Notes: generated by a model from the sequence alone, not told the origin. Positions 1 to 6,267 are shown, counted from the stretch's first letter. The stretch: DNA of 9,934 bases from JAPLST01 sp964397565 (GCA_964397565.1 CAYNJC010000067.1:1-9934), one strand, 5' to 3'. Made by a program: numbers and translations.

Positions 1-180
1 GAAATGACGCTGCGGGAAGTGTCGTGCAGCCTGGATGTTGGCTTGTCGCGCATACACCATCTGTGCAAGGCGGGCGTGCTCGAGAAGACGCGCTGCGGAT
101 TTGTCAGCACGCGCTCGGTCTACAATTATGTGGCACGCGAGCAGGCGAAGTACGCCGACATGACGTTGCGCAGAGATTGA
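1..180 (+). CDS. Small helix-turn-helix DNA-binding protein, possibly 5'-truncated
   Basis: Frame 1 is open from base 1 to the TGA at 178-180. An ATG at 4-6 would give a 58-residue protein starting MTLREVSCSLDVGLSRIHHL; the window edge hides any ribosome binding site, so the gene may begin further left. The pattern is that of an excisionase or MerR-like helix-turn-helix: a first helix (TLREVSCSLDV), a turn, a recognition helix (LSRIHHLCKAGVL), then a short wing-like segment (TRCGFVSTRSV) and a final helix (YNYVAREQ). Such small proteins bind DNA in phage, plasmid or integrative-element control, or serve as recombination directionality factors. Two further tiny genes follow at once, which fits an accessory-element setting. 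The fold assignment rests on the residue pattern only; a specific function cannot be named. Confidence 0.6.
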   Translation, partial: EMTLREVSCSLDVGLSRIHHLCKAGVLEKTRCGFVSTRSVYNYVAREQAKYADMTLRRD

Positions 181-226
181 ACAAATGCCGCTGCATCCAA
201 TTCACACTACCAACCCAGGACACACC

Positions 227-478
227 ATGCACTACGTAGCACTACAGCAACTCGCCGCCGTGCTCCCGACGGCCGCCACGGCTATCGTGAGCGATAATCC
301 GGCCGACTCACTGGCCGCCGGCGCCACGCATTTCGTTGCCTTGCCGGAACGTCCAGCGGCCGGCGACTGGTGCATCTACCACGATGCCCAGGGCACGCCG
401 CACACTGCGATCTACACGCCCGGCATGAAGCATGGCGCCGGCGCGCGCAAGATCGTATCATTCTTGCGCAGGCCATAA
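227..478 (+). CDS. Small hypothetical protein (83 aa)
   Basis: The start chosen is ATG 227, six bases after an AGGA (217-220). The in-frame ATG at 185 has no such site and lies only 4 bases past the previous stop. The product starts MHYVALQQLAAVLPTAATAI and ends in a basic tail (KIVSFLRRP). It has no signal peptide or membrane segment. The first half is Ala/Val-rich and probably helical; the middle (DWCIYHDAQGTPHTAIYTPG) looks like a small beta hairpin. I do not recognise a family. It sits 46 bases after the helix-turn-helix gene and 14 bases before the next small gene, so the three are probably co-transcribed. A well-placed ribosome binding site and tight packing argue that it is real. A phage or plasmid accessory origin is plausible but unproven. 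Confidence 0.6.
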   Translation: MHYVALQQLAAVLPTAATAIVSDNPADSLAAGATHFVALPERPAAGDWCIYHDAQGTPHTAIYTPGMKHGAGARKIVSFLRRP

Positions 479-492
479 CCAGGAGTAGCACT

Positions 493-765
493 ATGAACCC
501 AAAGTACAATCGAGACCTGATAGAATTGGTCATTGATGATTTGACCATAGCAGCCGACGCGCTGACCGATGCCGTCAGACTGTGCCGCCGGCCCAGTCAG
601 CGTGCCCGCCAGTCAGTGGAAGCGATGCGGCTGCTACAGCACGACCTGCGCCGGCATTCTCAAACGATCCTGATCAAGGCTGAGCGGATCGTCGCGCCGT
701 TCTCATTGCCGGAAACGCCCGCGCGCCCACGTCGTGCCGGTGGCCGCGCGATTTGTCAGGGCTGA
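493..765 (+). CDS. Small basic hypothetical protein (90 aa)
   Basis: ATG 493 follows a good AGGAG (481-485) by 7 bases, which decides this start over an upstream in-frame ATG at 370 that would lie inside the previous gene. The protein starts MNPKYNRDLIELVIDDLTIA and looks almost wholly alpha-helical to about residue 70, with alternating hydrophobic and charged positions. It ends in a Pro/Arg-rich tail (PARPRRAGGR) with many positive charges. There is no membrane segment or signal peptide and I recognise no family. Its spacing of 14 bases from the preceding gene suggests one operon with it. The basic, helical make-up would suit a nucleic-acid-associated or structural accessory protein, but that is a guess. 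No transcription terminator is evident after it; a perfect inverted repeat lies 31 bases downstream. Confidence 0.6.
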   Translation: MNPKYNRDLIELVIDDLTIAADALTDAVRLCRRPSQRARQSVEAMRLLQHDLRRHSQTILIKAERIVAPFSLPETPARPRRAGGRAICQG

Positions 766-796
766 AGGCATTGCCGGCCCGTCAGTAGAGTTGCGG

Positions 797-818
797 GTCT
801 ATGGGAAATCCCATAGAC
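797..818. repeat. Perfect 10-bp inverted repeat with 2-bp centre
   Basis: GTCTATGGGA and TCCCATAGAC are exact reverse complements separated by AA. No T-run follows on either strand, so it does not look like an intrinsic terminator; the tight spacing suits a protein-binding operator or a recombinase core site better. It lies in the 323-bp stretch between the small accessory genes and the glnA terminator (766-1088). I find no convincing gene there; the short open frames that cross it lack ribosome binding sites. Confidence 0.6.
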
Positions 819-1015
819 ATCGAGGTGCGTGGATCAACTTCGCGCAGTTGCACCAGTGGCCCGGGCGCCGTGCGTCGCGCGCGCGCACAACCCCCCTCGA
901 AATCAACCAGCAATCTGGTGACCCGGCCTACCCCTGCTTGATGCTGGTACGATAACGGGTACGACAACAGCCTTTTGGCATGTCAACGCAAAGCATTGCA
1001 GACAATGGAAATGCG

Positions 1016-1089
1016 AAACAAACAAACGAGCCGCGCACGCTCTCCGCGCCGCGGCCCGCTCGTATCTGTGTCAGGTGAGTACCACAGAT
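1016..1089 (-). terminator. Tandem hairpin terminator of glnA
   Basis: Reading the minus strand out of glnA, a first hairpin (ATCTGTG with CACAGAT, 1064-1089, perfect 7-bp arms) starts at the stop codon. A second GC-rich hairpin (1027-1062) pairs CGAG/CTCG and CCGCG/CGCGG around a bulge. It is followed immediately by TTTGTTTGTTT (minus strand, 1026 to 1016), the U-rich tail expected of intrinsic termination. The plus strand has no such tail, so the signal is directional. Confidence 0.6.
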
Positions 1090-2513
1090 CAAATGTCGTA
1101 ATACAGGCAGAACTCGTACGGATGTGGCCGCAACTCAATCGCCTCACATTCGTTCTTGATCTTGTATTTGATCCAGGTCTCGATCACGTCGGGCGTGAAC
1201 ACGTCGCCCTTGAGCAGGAAGGCGTGATCTTTTTCAAGCGCGGCCAGGGCCTCGCGCAAGCTGCCCGGCGCCTGCGGCACCTTGGCCAATTCCTCCGCCG
1301 GCAAATCGTAGATGTCCTTGTCGAGCGGCTGGCCGGGATGAATCTTGTTCTGAATGCCGTCGAGCGCAGCCATCAACATGGCCGAAAACGCCAAGTAGGG
1401 ATTGCAACTCGGATCGGGGCAGCGGAATTCGATCCGCTTCGCCTTCGGCGAGGTCGAGTACATCGGAATGCGCGCGGCCGCGCTGCGATTGCGGCTTGAA
1501 TACGCCAGATTGACCGGCGCTTCATAGCCCGGCACCAAGCGCTTGTAGCTGTTGGTCGTCGGATTGCAGATCGCGCACAGCGCCGGCGCATGCTTCAACA
1601 GTCCGCCGATCGCATAGATCGCCATCTCCGACAAGCCGGCATAGCCGTCGCCGGCAAACAGATTCTTGGCGCCTTTCCACAACGACAGATGCACGTGCAT
1701 GCCGCTGCCATTGTCGCCAAAGAGCGGCTTGGGCATGAAGGTCGCGGTCTTGTTGTACTTGCGCGCCGTGTTCTTGATGACATACTTGTACTTCAACAAA
1801 TTGTCGGCCATCTTGACCAGCGGCGAGAAGCGCATGTCAATTTCGCACTGGCCGCCAGTCGCGACTTCGTGGTGCTGGCACTCGACGTCGATGCCGGTCT
1901 CCATCATGGTCAGGATCATCTCGCTGCGCATATCCTGCAATGTGTCGGTCGGCGGCACCGGGAAGTACCCTTCCTTGTAGCGGATCTTGTAGCCCAGATT
2001 CGGGTTCTCGACGCGGCCGCTGTTCCAGATACCTTCCACCGAATCGAGATGAAAGTAGCCCTCATGCGAGTTCTGGTCGAAGCGCACATCGTCGAACACG
2101 AAGAACTCGGCCTCGGGACCAAAATACGAGGTGTCGGCAATCCCGGTCACCTTCAGATAATTCTCGGCCTTGCGCGCAATGTTGCGTGGATCGCGGGTGT
2201 AGTCTGCGCCGGTCATTGGATCGCAAATATTACACACCATCACCAGGGTCTTGTCTTTGAAAAATGGATCAATGAATGCCGTCTCGGCCACCGGCTTGAC
2301 CAACATGTCGGATTCATTGATCGCCTGCCAGCCGCGAATGCTTGAGCCGTCAAAACCGAGGCCTTCGTCAAAGGTCTTCTCCTCAATCTCGCCGACCGGC
2401 ACCGAGAAGTGCTGCCACAAGCCCGGAAAATCCATGAAGCGCAAATCAACGATCTTGACGTCTTCCTTTTTCATCAGGTCGACAACATCTTTGGGTGTCT
2501 TACAGCTAATCAT
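1089..2513 (-). CDS. glnA: Glutamine synthetase, type I-beta (GlnA)
   Basis: Cytoplasmic GlnA makes glutamine from glutamate, ammonium and ATP, the entry point of nitrogen assimilation; family members form dodecamers. The 474-residue length is normal for GSI. Visible landmarks are the DGSS motif (55-58), FGPEAEFFVF with metal ligands Glu134 and Glu136, Glu216 and Glu224 in HHEVATGGQCEID, NGSGMHVHLSLW with His273, the flap glutamate in PGYEAPVN (Glu331), NRSAAARIP (342-350), and Glu362. Tyr402 in IYDLPAEE matches the adenylylation tyrosine of the beta subtype, so GlnE-type covalent control is likely. The start ATG at 2511-2513 follows a GAGGAGA site (2521-2527) by 7 bases. The gene stands alone, with its own terminator and a sigma-54 promoter upstream; no glnB or ntrBC is in the window. 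Identification is secure. Confidence 0.98.
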   Translation of the reverse strand: MISCKTPKDVVDLMKKEDVKIVDLRFMDFPGLWQHFSVPVGEIEEKTFDEGLGFDGSSIRGWQAINESDMLVKPVAETAFIDPFFKDKTLVMVCNICDPMTGADYTRDPRNIARKAENYLKVTGIADTSYFGPEAEFFVFDDVRFDQNSHEGYFHLDSVEGIWNSGRVENPNLGYKIRYKEGYFPVPPTDTLQDMRSEMILTMMETGIDVECQHHEVATGGQCEIDMRFSPLVKMADNLLKYKYVIKNTARKYNKTATFMPKPLFGDNGSGMHVHLSLWKGAKNLFAGDGYAGLSEMAIYAIGGLLKHAPALCAICNPTTNSYKRLVPGYEAPVNLAYSSRNRSAAARIPMYSTSPKAKRIEFRCPDPSCNPYLAFSAMLMAALDGIQNKIHPGQPLDKDIYDLPAEELAKVPQAPGSLREALAALEKDHAFLLKGDVFTPDVIETWIKYKIKNECEAIELRPHPYEFCLYYDI

Positions 2514-2593
2514 CGCAGTCTCTCCTCACCTGTTAAGTACATGTTGGGTGGGCACGCCGCGCCACGCTTTTATGCGCGCAGGCCTCCCGCCGC

Positions 2594-2610
2594 TGCCATT
2601 GTGTATGGCA
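2594..2610. repeat. 6-5-6 palindrome across the glnA start site
   Basis: TGCCAT-TGTGT-ATGGCA is a perfect 6-bp inverted repeat with a 5-bp centre. It overlaps the -12 element and the predicted transcription start near 2596. It could be an operator, or a 5' stem-loop of the leader. Perfect arms this short can occur by chance. Confidence 0.4.
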
Positions 2611-2622
2611 AGCACAGTGCCA
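2608..2622 (-). promoter_or_regulatory. Sigma-54 (-24/-12) promoter of glnA
   Basis: On the minus strand the sequence is TGGCAC-TGTGC-TTGC, with GG and GC dinucleotides separated by exactly 10 bases as the RpoN consensus requires. With GC at -13/-12, transcription would start near 2596 and give an 83-base leader before the glnA ATG. Sigma-54 control of glnA by NtrC-type activators is well established in other bacteria. A lone TGGTGC half-site (2675-2680) is too weak to call as an NtrC site. I see no good sigma-70 promoter for glnA. Confidence 0.8.
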
Positions 2623-2632
2623 CTATCATAAT

Positions 2633-2649
2633 ATACTGTTTTGCAGTAT
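2633..2649. repeat. 6-5-6 palindrome upstream of the glnA -24 element
   Basis: ATACTG-TTTTG-CAGTAT is a perfect 6-bp inverted repeat with a 5-bp centre, in an AT-rich patch that contrasts with the GC-rich surroundings. Its centre is about 45 bases upstream of the predicted glnA start. A regulator dimer could bind here; which one cannot be told. Confidence 0.45.
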
Positions 2650-2851
2650 TTTGGATGCGTCGGGTGGTAAAACCTGGTGCGCGGACGGTGGCACAACATA
2701 CATTTTGGTTTGTTTTTGCCGGGATTGCTACATAAACGTTGCTCGCGCTGCCGCCGCGGGCGCGCCCACCCACACCGCACCAATATCAGCATCCATCGAC
2801 ATCTGAAGCAACTGATTATGCGCGTCGCCGGAACTGGGTGCGCGCACAACT

Positions 2852-2880
2852 TTGACAGTGGGCCGCAAAAATGCTACAGT
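2852..2880 (+). promoter_or_regulatory. Sigma-70 promoter of the DUF4190/LemA/M48 operon
   Basis: A perfect -35 TTGACA (2852-2857) and a -10 TACAGT (2875-2880) are separated by the optimal 17 bases. The predicted start near 2887 gives a leader of about 59 bases before the ATG at 2946. It diverges from the glnA promoter, so 2514-2945 is a shared regulatory region with no gene of its own that I can support. Confidence 0.75.
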
Positions 2881-2945
2881 AGCAGTCAGTAACAATGCGG
2901 CCGGCGTCGCCGGTCGCGCTATCAGCAAGACCAAGGAGCGCAGGT

Positions 2946-3245
2946 ATGAACGAGGTTACCCCCGATCTCAGACCGACGACGAGTGCCAATTGCGGTCTGG
3001 CCATTGCCAGTCTCATTCTTGGCATTCTCAGTTTGGTATGTTGTGGCCTCCTATCCGGCATTCCCGCCGTGATTTGCGGCCACATGGCGGTGGCCCAGAT
3101 CAAAAAATCCGGCGGTGCCTTGGGCGGCAACGGATTGGCGGTGGCCGGTCTGGTCATGGGCTATATCGGCATTGTCGTGACCATCCTGTTTCTCGTTTTG
3201 GGTGGCGTGGGCGCGGTGCTGTCCGTGATGCAGCAGCAGCAGTAA
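2946..3245 (+). CDS. DUF4190 small membrane protein (99 aa)
   Basis: ATG 2946 follows AAGGAG (2933-2938) by 7 bases and is preferred over the upstream in-frame start at 2895, which would lie just inside the leader. After a polar N-terminus (1-15) come two long hydrophobic segments at about 17-46 and 64-93, joined by a basic, glycine-rich loop (GHMAVAQIKKSGGALGGNG, 45-63). That arrangement, with the G-I-P-A-x-x-x-G-H sequence closing the first segment, is characteristic of the DUF4190 family of integral membrane proteins. The family has no established biochemical role. The protein ends in a poly-Gln stretch (QQQQ) from a CAG repeat. As the first gene after a strong promoter, followed by another membrane protein, LemA and an M48 protease, it probably belongs to an envelope-maintenance operon, a role inferred from context. 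Confidence 0.85.
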   Translation: MNEVTPDLRPTTSANCGLAIASLILGILSLVCCGLLSGIPAVICGHMAVAQIKKSGGALGGNGLAVAGLVMGYIGIVVTILFLVLGGVGAVLSVMQQQQ

Positions 3246-3331
3246 ACAAGCCGCTTTGCGCAATGCACTATTGGAAATGAACTGTCCGCCCATTGCACGG
3301 AATTTGGCGTTCATTTTACCACAGGAGTTGT

Positions 3332-3814
3332 ATGACCACCGACGCATTTCCCGCACCTGTTTCGGCTGATCAGGCGGCGGCCATCAGCGCCGCCCAGCGC
3401 GTGCGCGTCCCGGCCGTCATTCAGATCGTGCTCTGGTCGCTTGCCGCGCTCAGCAGCGTCTACTCGCTGGTGCGCGCCACGATCGGTGTCGACACCGAGC
3501 GGATCATGGCGGTCATCCGCAAAGCGTCCGAGAACAATCCCGACGCCGCGCAGATGATGCAAGTAACCGAACAAGTCATCGGCATCTACAGCGCCTATGC
3601 GTTGCCCATGGCAGTCGTGAGCGCCGTGCTGGTGCTGCTCGGCCTGATTGGCTCGATCCGCATGCTGCAGATGAAGACCTATGGCTTGGCCATGGTTGCG
3701 GCGATTCTCACCCTGATTCCGTGCGTCGGGCCTTGCTGCTGCCTCGGCCTGCCCATCGGCATTTGGTCGCTGGTCGTGCTGAGCAACGCCCACGTGCGCC
3801 AGCAATTCACCTGA
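3332..3814 (+). CDS. Multi-pass membrane protein of unknown function (160 aa)
   Basis: ATG 3332 is preceded by AGGAG (3323-3327) with a short 4-base gap; an alternative TTG at 3293 has no ribosome binding site. The N-terminal 25 residues are polar and probably cytosolic. Hydrophobic segments lie at about 28-48, 88-110 and 117-150; the last is long enough to cross twice. Between the first two is a hydrophilic helical region (53-85). The C-terminal motif, with IPCVGPCCCLGLPIGIW at 129-145 followed by VVL and a short charged tail ending in F, recurs at the C-terminus of membrane proteins from PVC bacteria, to my knowledge without a known function. The four cysteines at 131, 135, 136 and 137 could bind metal or be lipidated, but nothing proves either. 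It follows the DUF4190 gene by 86 bases and precedes lemA by 26. Confidence 0.8.
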   Translation: MTTDAFPAPVSADQAAAISAAQRVRVPAVIQIVLWSLAALSSVYSLVRATIGVDTERIMAVIRKASENNPDAAQMMQVTEQVIGIYSAYALPMAVVSAVLVLLGLIGSIRMLQMKTYGLAMVAAILTLIPCVGPCCCLGLPIGIWSLVVLSNAHVRQQFT

Positions 3815-3840
3815 TTAACCTGCAATAGCGGAGACCTGCC

Positions 3841-4392
3841 ATGTCTGCCATGCTTATTCTAGTCATCATTCTCGTTGTCCTGGCGGTGATCGTCATCGGC
3901 ATGTACAATGGTCTGGTGCAACTGCGCAACCGCGTGCAGAATGCCTGGGCGCAGATTGACGTGCAACTCAAGCGCCGCCATGATCTGATTCCCAATTTGG
4001 TCGAGACGGTCAAGGGCTACATGAAATACGAGCAGGAGACGCTCGAAAAAGTGATCAAGGCGCGCGGCGCGGCCATGGCGGCCCAGGGCGTGGCGGCCAC
4101 GGCCCAAGCCGAGAATCAACTGACCTCGACGCTCAAGTCGCTCTTCGCCCTGGTCGAGAATTACCCCGACTTGAAGGCCAATCAGAACATGCTGCAACTG
4201 CAGGAAGAGCTGACCACGACCGAGAATCGCATCGCCTTCGCGCGCCAGCATTTCAATGATTCGGTCATGACGTACAACACGGCCTTACAGACTTTCCCAC
4301 GCAATATTATCGCCGGCATGTTTGGCTTCACCGCCAGCGAATTCTTTGCGGCGGCCGAAGCCGAACGCGAACCGGTCAAAGTCCAGTTCTAA
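3841..4392 (+). CDS. lemA: LemA family protein
   Basis: The 183-residue protein has one N-terminal transmembrane helix (about 4-21) and a long helical domain, the standard LemA layout and length. Family signatures are plain: YNGLVQLRNRVQNAWAQIDV (22-41), KRRHDLIPNLVETVKGY (44-60), ENYPDLKAN (106-114) and LTTTENRIAFARQHFNDSV (124-142). LemA proteins are membrane-anchored with the helical bundle outside the cytoplasm; their exact role is not settled, though they occur repeatedly beside HtpX-like or TPM-domain proteins. ATG 3841 follows GGAG (3830-3833) by 7 bases; a second in-frame ATG at 3850 is possible. The stop codon overlaps the next start (TAATG, 4390-4394), so the protease is probably translationally coupled to LemA and made in step with it. 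Confidence 0.95.
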   Translation: MSAMLILVIILVVLAVIVIGMYNGLVQLRNRVQNAWAQIDVQLKRRHDLIPNLVETVKGYMKYEQETLEKVIKARGAAMAAQGVAATAQAENQLTSTLKSLFALVENYPDLKANQNMLQLQEELTTTENRIAFARQHFNDSVMTYNTALQTFPRNIIAGMFGFTASEFFAAAEAEREPVKVQF

Positions 4393-5330
4393 TGCCCGCC
4401 ACCGGCATGTATGAGCTGATCAGCGCCAACAAGCGCAACAGTTGGCTGCTGGTCATTGTGCTGTGCGTCATTCTCGTGGCGGTCGCCGGCGCGGGTGGCG
4501 CGTATTTCGGTGGCAACGATCCACTGCCCAGCATGCTGGTGTTCGGTATGATCGGCTTTGGCGTCGCCACGATCGGGGGGCTGGCCAGCTATTTCATGGG
4601 CGCCGAGATGATCATGGCGGTCAGTCGCGCGCATCCGGCCGATGAAGCGGATCAACGCCAGTTACACAATGTTCTGGAAGAGCTCTGCATTGCTTCCGGC
4701 CTGCCCAAACCAAAGCTGTACATCATCGAGGACAGCGCGCCCAACGCCTTTGCCTGCGGGCGCGATCCGCAGCACAGCGCCGTGGCCGTCACGCGCGGCC
4801 TGATGGACAAACTCTCGCGCAATGAGTTGCAGGGCGTGCTGGCGCACGAGTTGTCGCACATTCAGAATTACGACATTTTATTTGCGACCATGATCGGCAT
4901 TCTGGTCGGCTCGATTGCATTGCTGTGCGACATGCTGTTGCGCTCGATGCGCTGGGGCGCAATCGGCGGGCGGCGGCGCAGCTCGAACGAGCGCAGCGGC
5001 GGTGGCCAAGCACAGGCACTGCTGCTGGTCGTTGCACTGGTGTTGATGATTCTCGCGCCGCTGTTCGCGCAGATCCTGCAACTGGCGGTGTCGCGCCAGC
5101 GCGAGTATCTGGCGGACACCAGCGGCGCGAAGATGACGCGCGACCCGGAGAGTTTGGCGCGCGCACTCGAAAAAATCGCCGCCGATCCCGAACCGCTCGA
5201 AGCCGCCAATCGCGGCACGCAGCATCTGTACATTGTCAATCCGCTCAAAGGCCTGTCGGAAACGCAGTCATGGTTTGCAACACATCCGCCGTTGCGCGAG
5301 CGCATCGCCCGCCTGCGCGCGCTGACCTGA
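4392..5330 (+). CDS. htpX: M48 family zinc metalloprotease, HtpX-like
   Basis: This 312-residue protein is an integral membrane zinc endopeptidase of the kind that degrades misfolded membrane proteins. The zinc motif HELSH is at 152-156 (His152, Glu153, His156). The third ligand is Glu238 in SRQREYLAD, with the usual Asp242 four residues later. Hydrophobic segments at about 18-38, 46-70, 161-183 and 208-231 match the HtpX topology, with an Arg/Ser/Gly-rich loop (193-205) between the last two. Near the C-terminus, THPPLRERI (297-305) is the conserved family ending. The start overlaps the lemA stop by one base. The length slightly exceeds the usual 280-300 because of the N-terminal leader (MPATGMYELISANKRN) and the Arg/Ser/Gly loop. 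Whether it is true HtpX or a LemA-linked paralogue cannot be decided here, so the symbol is tentative. Confidence 0.93.
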   Translation: MPATGMYELISANKRNSWLLVIVLCVILVAVAGAGGAYFGGNDPLPSMLVFGMIGFGVATIGGLASYFMGAEMIMAVSRAHPADEADQRQLHNVLEELCIASGLPKPKLYIIEDSAPNAFACGRDPQHSAVAVTRGLMDKLSRNELQGVLAHELSHIQNYDILFATMIGILVGSIALLCDMLLRSMRWGAIGGRRRSSNERSGGGQAQALLLVVALVLMILAPLFAQILQLAVSRQREYLADTSGAKMTRDPESLARALEKIAADPEPLEAANRGTQHLYIVNPLKGLSETQSWFATHPPLRERIARLRALT

Positions 5331-5350
5331 GCGCCGCAGCGCAAAAATTG

Positions 5351-5525
5351 GCCACGAAGGCACAAAGACACAAAGAAGAAGGTGGACGAACTTACTGCTT
5401 GACGCAGCATATACTTTGCCACAAAAAATCACAAAGCACGCAACGAACCCGGCACAGTATAAGGGCACTTGCTCTATGAAATCGTTTGCGGCGAATGTAC
5501 CTTCGTGCCTTCGTGTCTTGGTGGC
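5351..5525. repeat. Degenerate 8-bp repeats in inverted orientation
   Basis: The left arm (5351-5376) is GC then CACGAAGG, CACAAAGA, CACAAAGA. The right arm (5500-5525), read on the minus strand, is GC then CACCAAGA, CACGAAGG, CACGAAGG. The arms match at 20 of 26 positions and every mismatch falls at positions 6, 10, 14, 18, 22 or 26, a strict 4-base rhythm set by the CACNAAGR unit. A more decayed A-rich copy lies between (about 5417-5447). The whole 5331-5573 gap, between convergently transcribed genes, holds no gene I can support. A foldback of the arms might terminate both transcripts, though the loop is about 123 bases. Confidence 0.6.
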
Positions 5526-5573
5526 AAACAGCCGCCGCTCAGGCGCGTGGCGTTGTGCGTGCGGTTACCCGCG

Positions 5574-6110
5574 CTATTTCTGCGCCTTGTGCTCGTAGCG
5601 TTCGAGCCGGTATTCGCCGTTCGCGGTGGTGAACTTGACCGCGAAGTAGCCCTTCTTGTCGCCCGGCCCGCCGTATTCGCCGTTGCCATTCACGTTGGCA
5701 TAAATATTCGCGCCCGTGGCAGCCGCTGTCGTTGGGGAGCGCTTGGTGTAGAGGGTTGTGATGCTGTTGTTACTGCCGGCAGCCTTGTAGCCAACATCAA
5801 TAACCTTCTTGTCGCAATAGACAATCGCGATGTCCGTCAGGTCCACGAATGTCTCGCCCGGCACCAGCACGCCTTTCTTGTCGAAGCGCGCGACATAGTA
5901 GTAGACGTTGGCGCCATCGTCCCTGGTATAAATGATCGCGCAACCGCCACTGCCGTCGGCCACCACTTGCCGCACACCATAGGTGGCACCCGGCGCATTC
6001 GTGCCCAAAGGCACAGACCACAGCAGCGCAGTGCGCGTCATGACACCGGCATGCACGTGCGTCACGGCCGCGGCACACAATAAGAAAAGGATCAGCATGG
6101 ACTTGTGCAT
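5574..6110 (-). CDS. Small exported protein of unknown function (178 aa)
   Basis: The start ATG (6108-6110) follows AGGAG (6116-6120) by 5 bases; an upstream in-frame start at 6164 lacks a site and would hide the signal peptide. Residues 1-21 (MHKSMLILFLLCAAAVTHVHA) form a classic Sec signal peptide, with cleavage likely after VHA. The mature 157 residues contain beta-strand-like stretches such as VRQVVADGSGGCAIIYTR (47-64) and YYVARFDKKGVLV (71-83). These resemble single blades of repeat-type beta-propeller or delta-60-like proteins, but there is too little for a full propeller. A Ser/Thr/Ala/Asn-rich low-complexity part (112-147) precedes the basic end. No anchor, LPXTG or PEP-CTERM signal is present, so it is probably periplasmic or secreted. 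It lies downstream of the large exported amidohydrolase in the same direction, 157 bases away. Confidence 0.75.
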   Translation of the reverse strand: MHKSMLILFLLCAAAVTHVHAGVMTRTALLWSVPLGTNAPGATYGVRQVVADGSGGCAIIYTRDDGANVYYYVARFDKKGVLVPGETFVDLTDIAIVYCDKKVIDVGYKAAGSNNSITTLYTKRSPTTAAATGANIYANVNGNGEYGGPGDKKGYFAVKFTTANGEYRLERYEHKAQK

Positions 6111-6267
6111 AGTGACTCCTGACGGTTGGCTGTTACGATGACCAGCGCACGCAAACTGTCGCATCCCGCCGCATGGCCATGAGAGCAGCGCATCAAGCCG
6201 CCTCGGCAGCTAGCACAACGACGGTCAGGGATTGACCTCCCTGCCATATGTCTGCGAGACGCCGGCG
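6111..6267 (-). other. Intergenic gap between the two exported-protein genes
   Basis: No gene is supported here. On the minus strand CAGGG/CCCTG (6228-6245) and an AGCTGC-CGAG-GCGGCT stem-loop (about 6196-6211) can form, but neither has a T-run. Termination after the amidohydrolase gene is therefore unproven and read-through into the small exported gene is possible. I see no strong promoter for the downstream gene. Confidence 0.35.

Noticed and set aside
734..967. Short open frames on both strands over the 797-818 inverted repeat
   Set aside because: They begin at GTG or TTG without ribosome binding sites and show no family features; the stretch is better read as noncoding.
1590..2345. 251-codon plus-strand open frame
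   Set aside because: Antisense to glnA, with no ribosome binding site and a low-complexity product; a shadow of conserved coding sequence.
2675..2680. NtrC-binding site upstream of glnA
   Set aside because: Only one TGGTGC half is present; the expected GCACC partner at the right distance is missing.
2526..2934. Short minus-strand and plus-strand open frames between glnA and the DUF4190 gene
   Set aside because: They overlap the sigma-54 and sigma-70 promoters, lack ribosome binding sites and have unstructured products.
5309..5345. Intrinsic terminator after the M48 protease gene
   Set aside because: GCGCTG/CAGCGC can pair around the stop codon, but an A-run rather than a T-run follows on the plus strand.
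5351..5525. CRISPR array
   Set aside because: The repeat unit is only 8 bases, directly adjoining, without spacers, and the arms are inverted relative to each other.
5469..6083. 204-codon plus-strand open frame starting in the repeat region
   Set aside because: Antisense to the small exported protein, which has a signal peptide and a ribosome binding site; the plus-strand product looks random.
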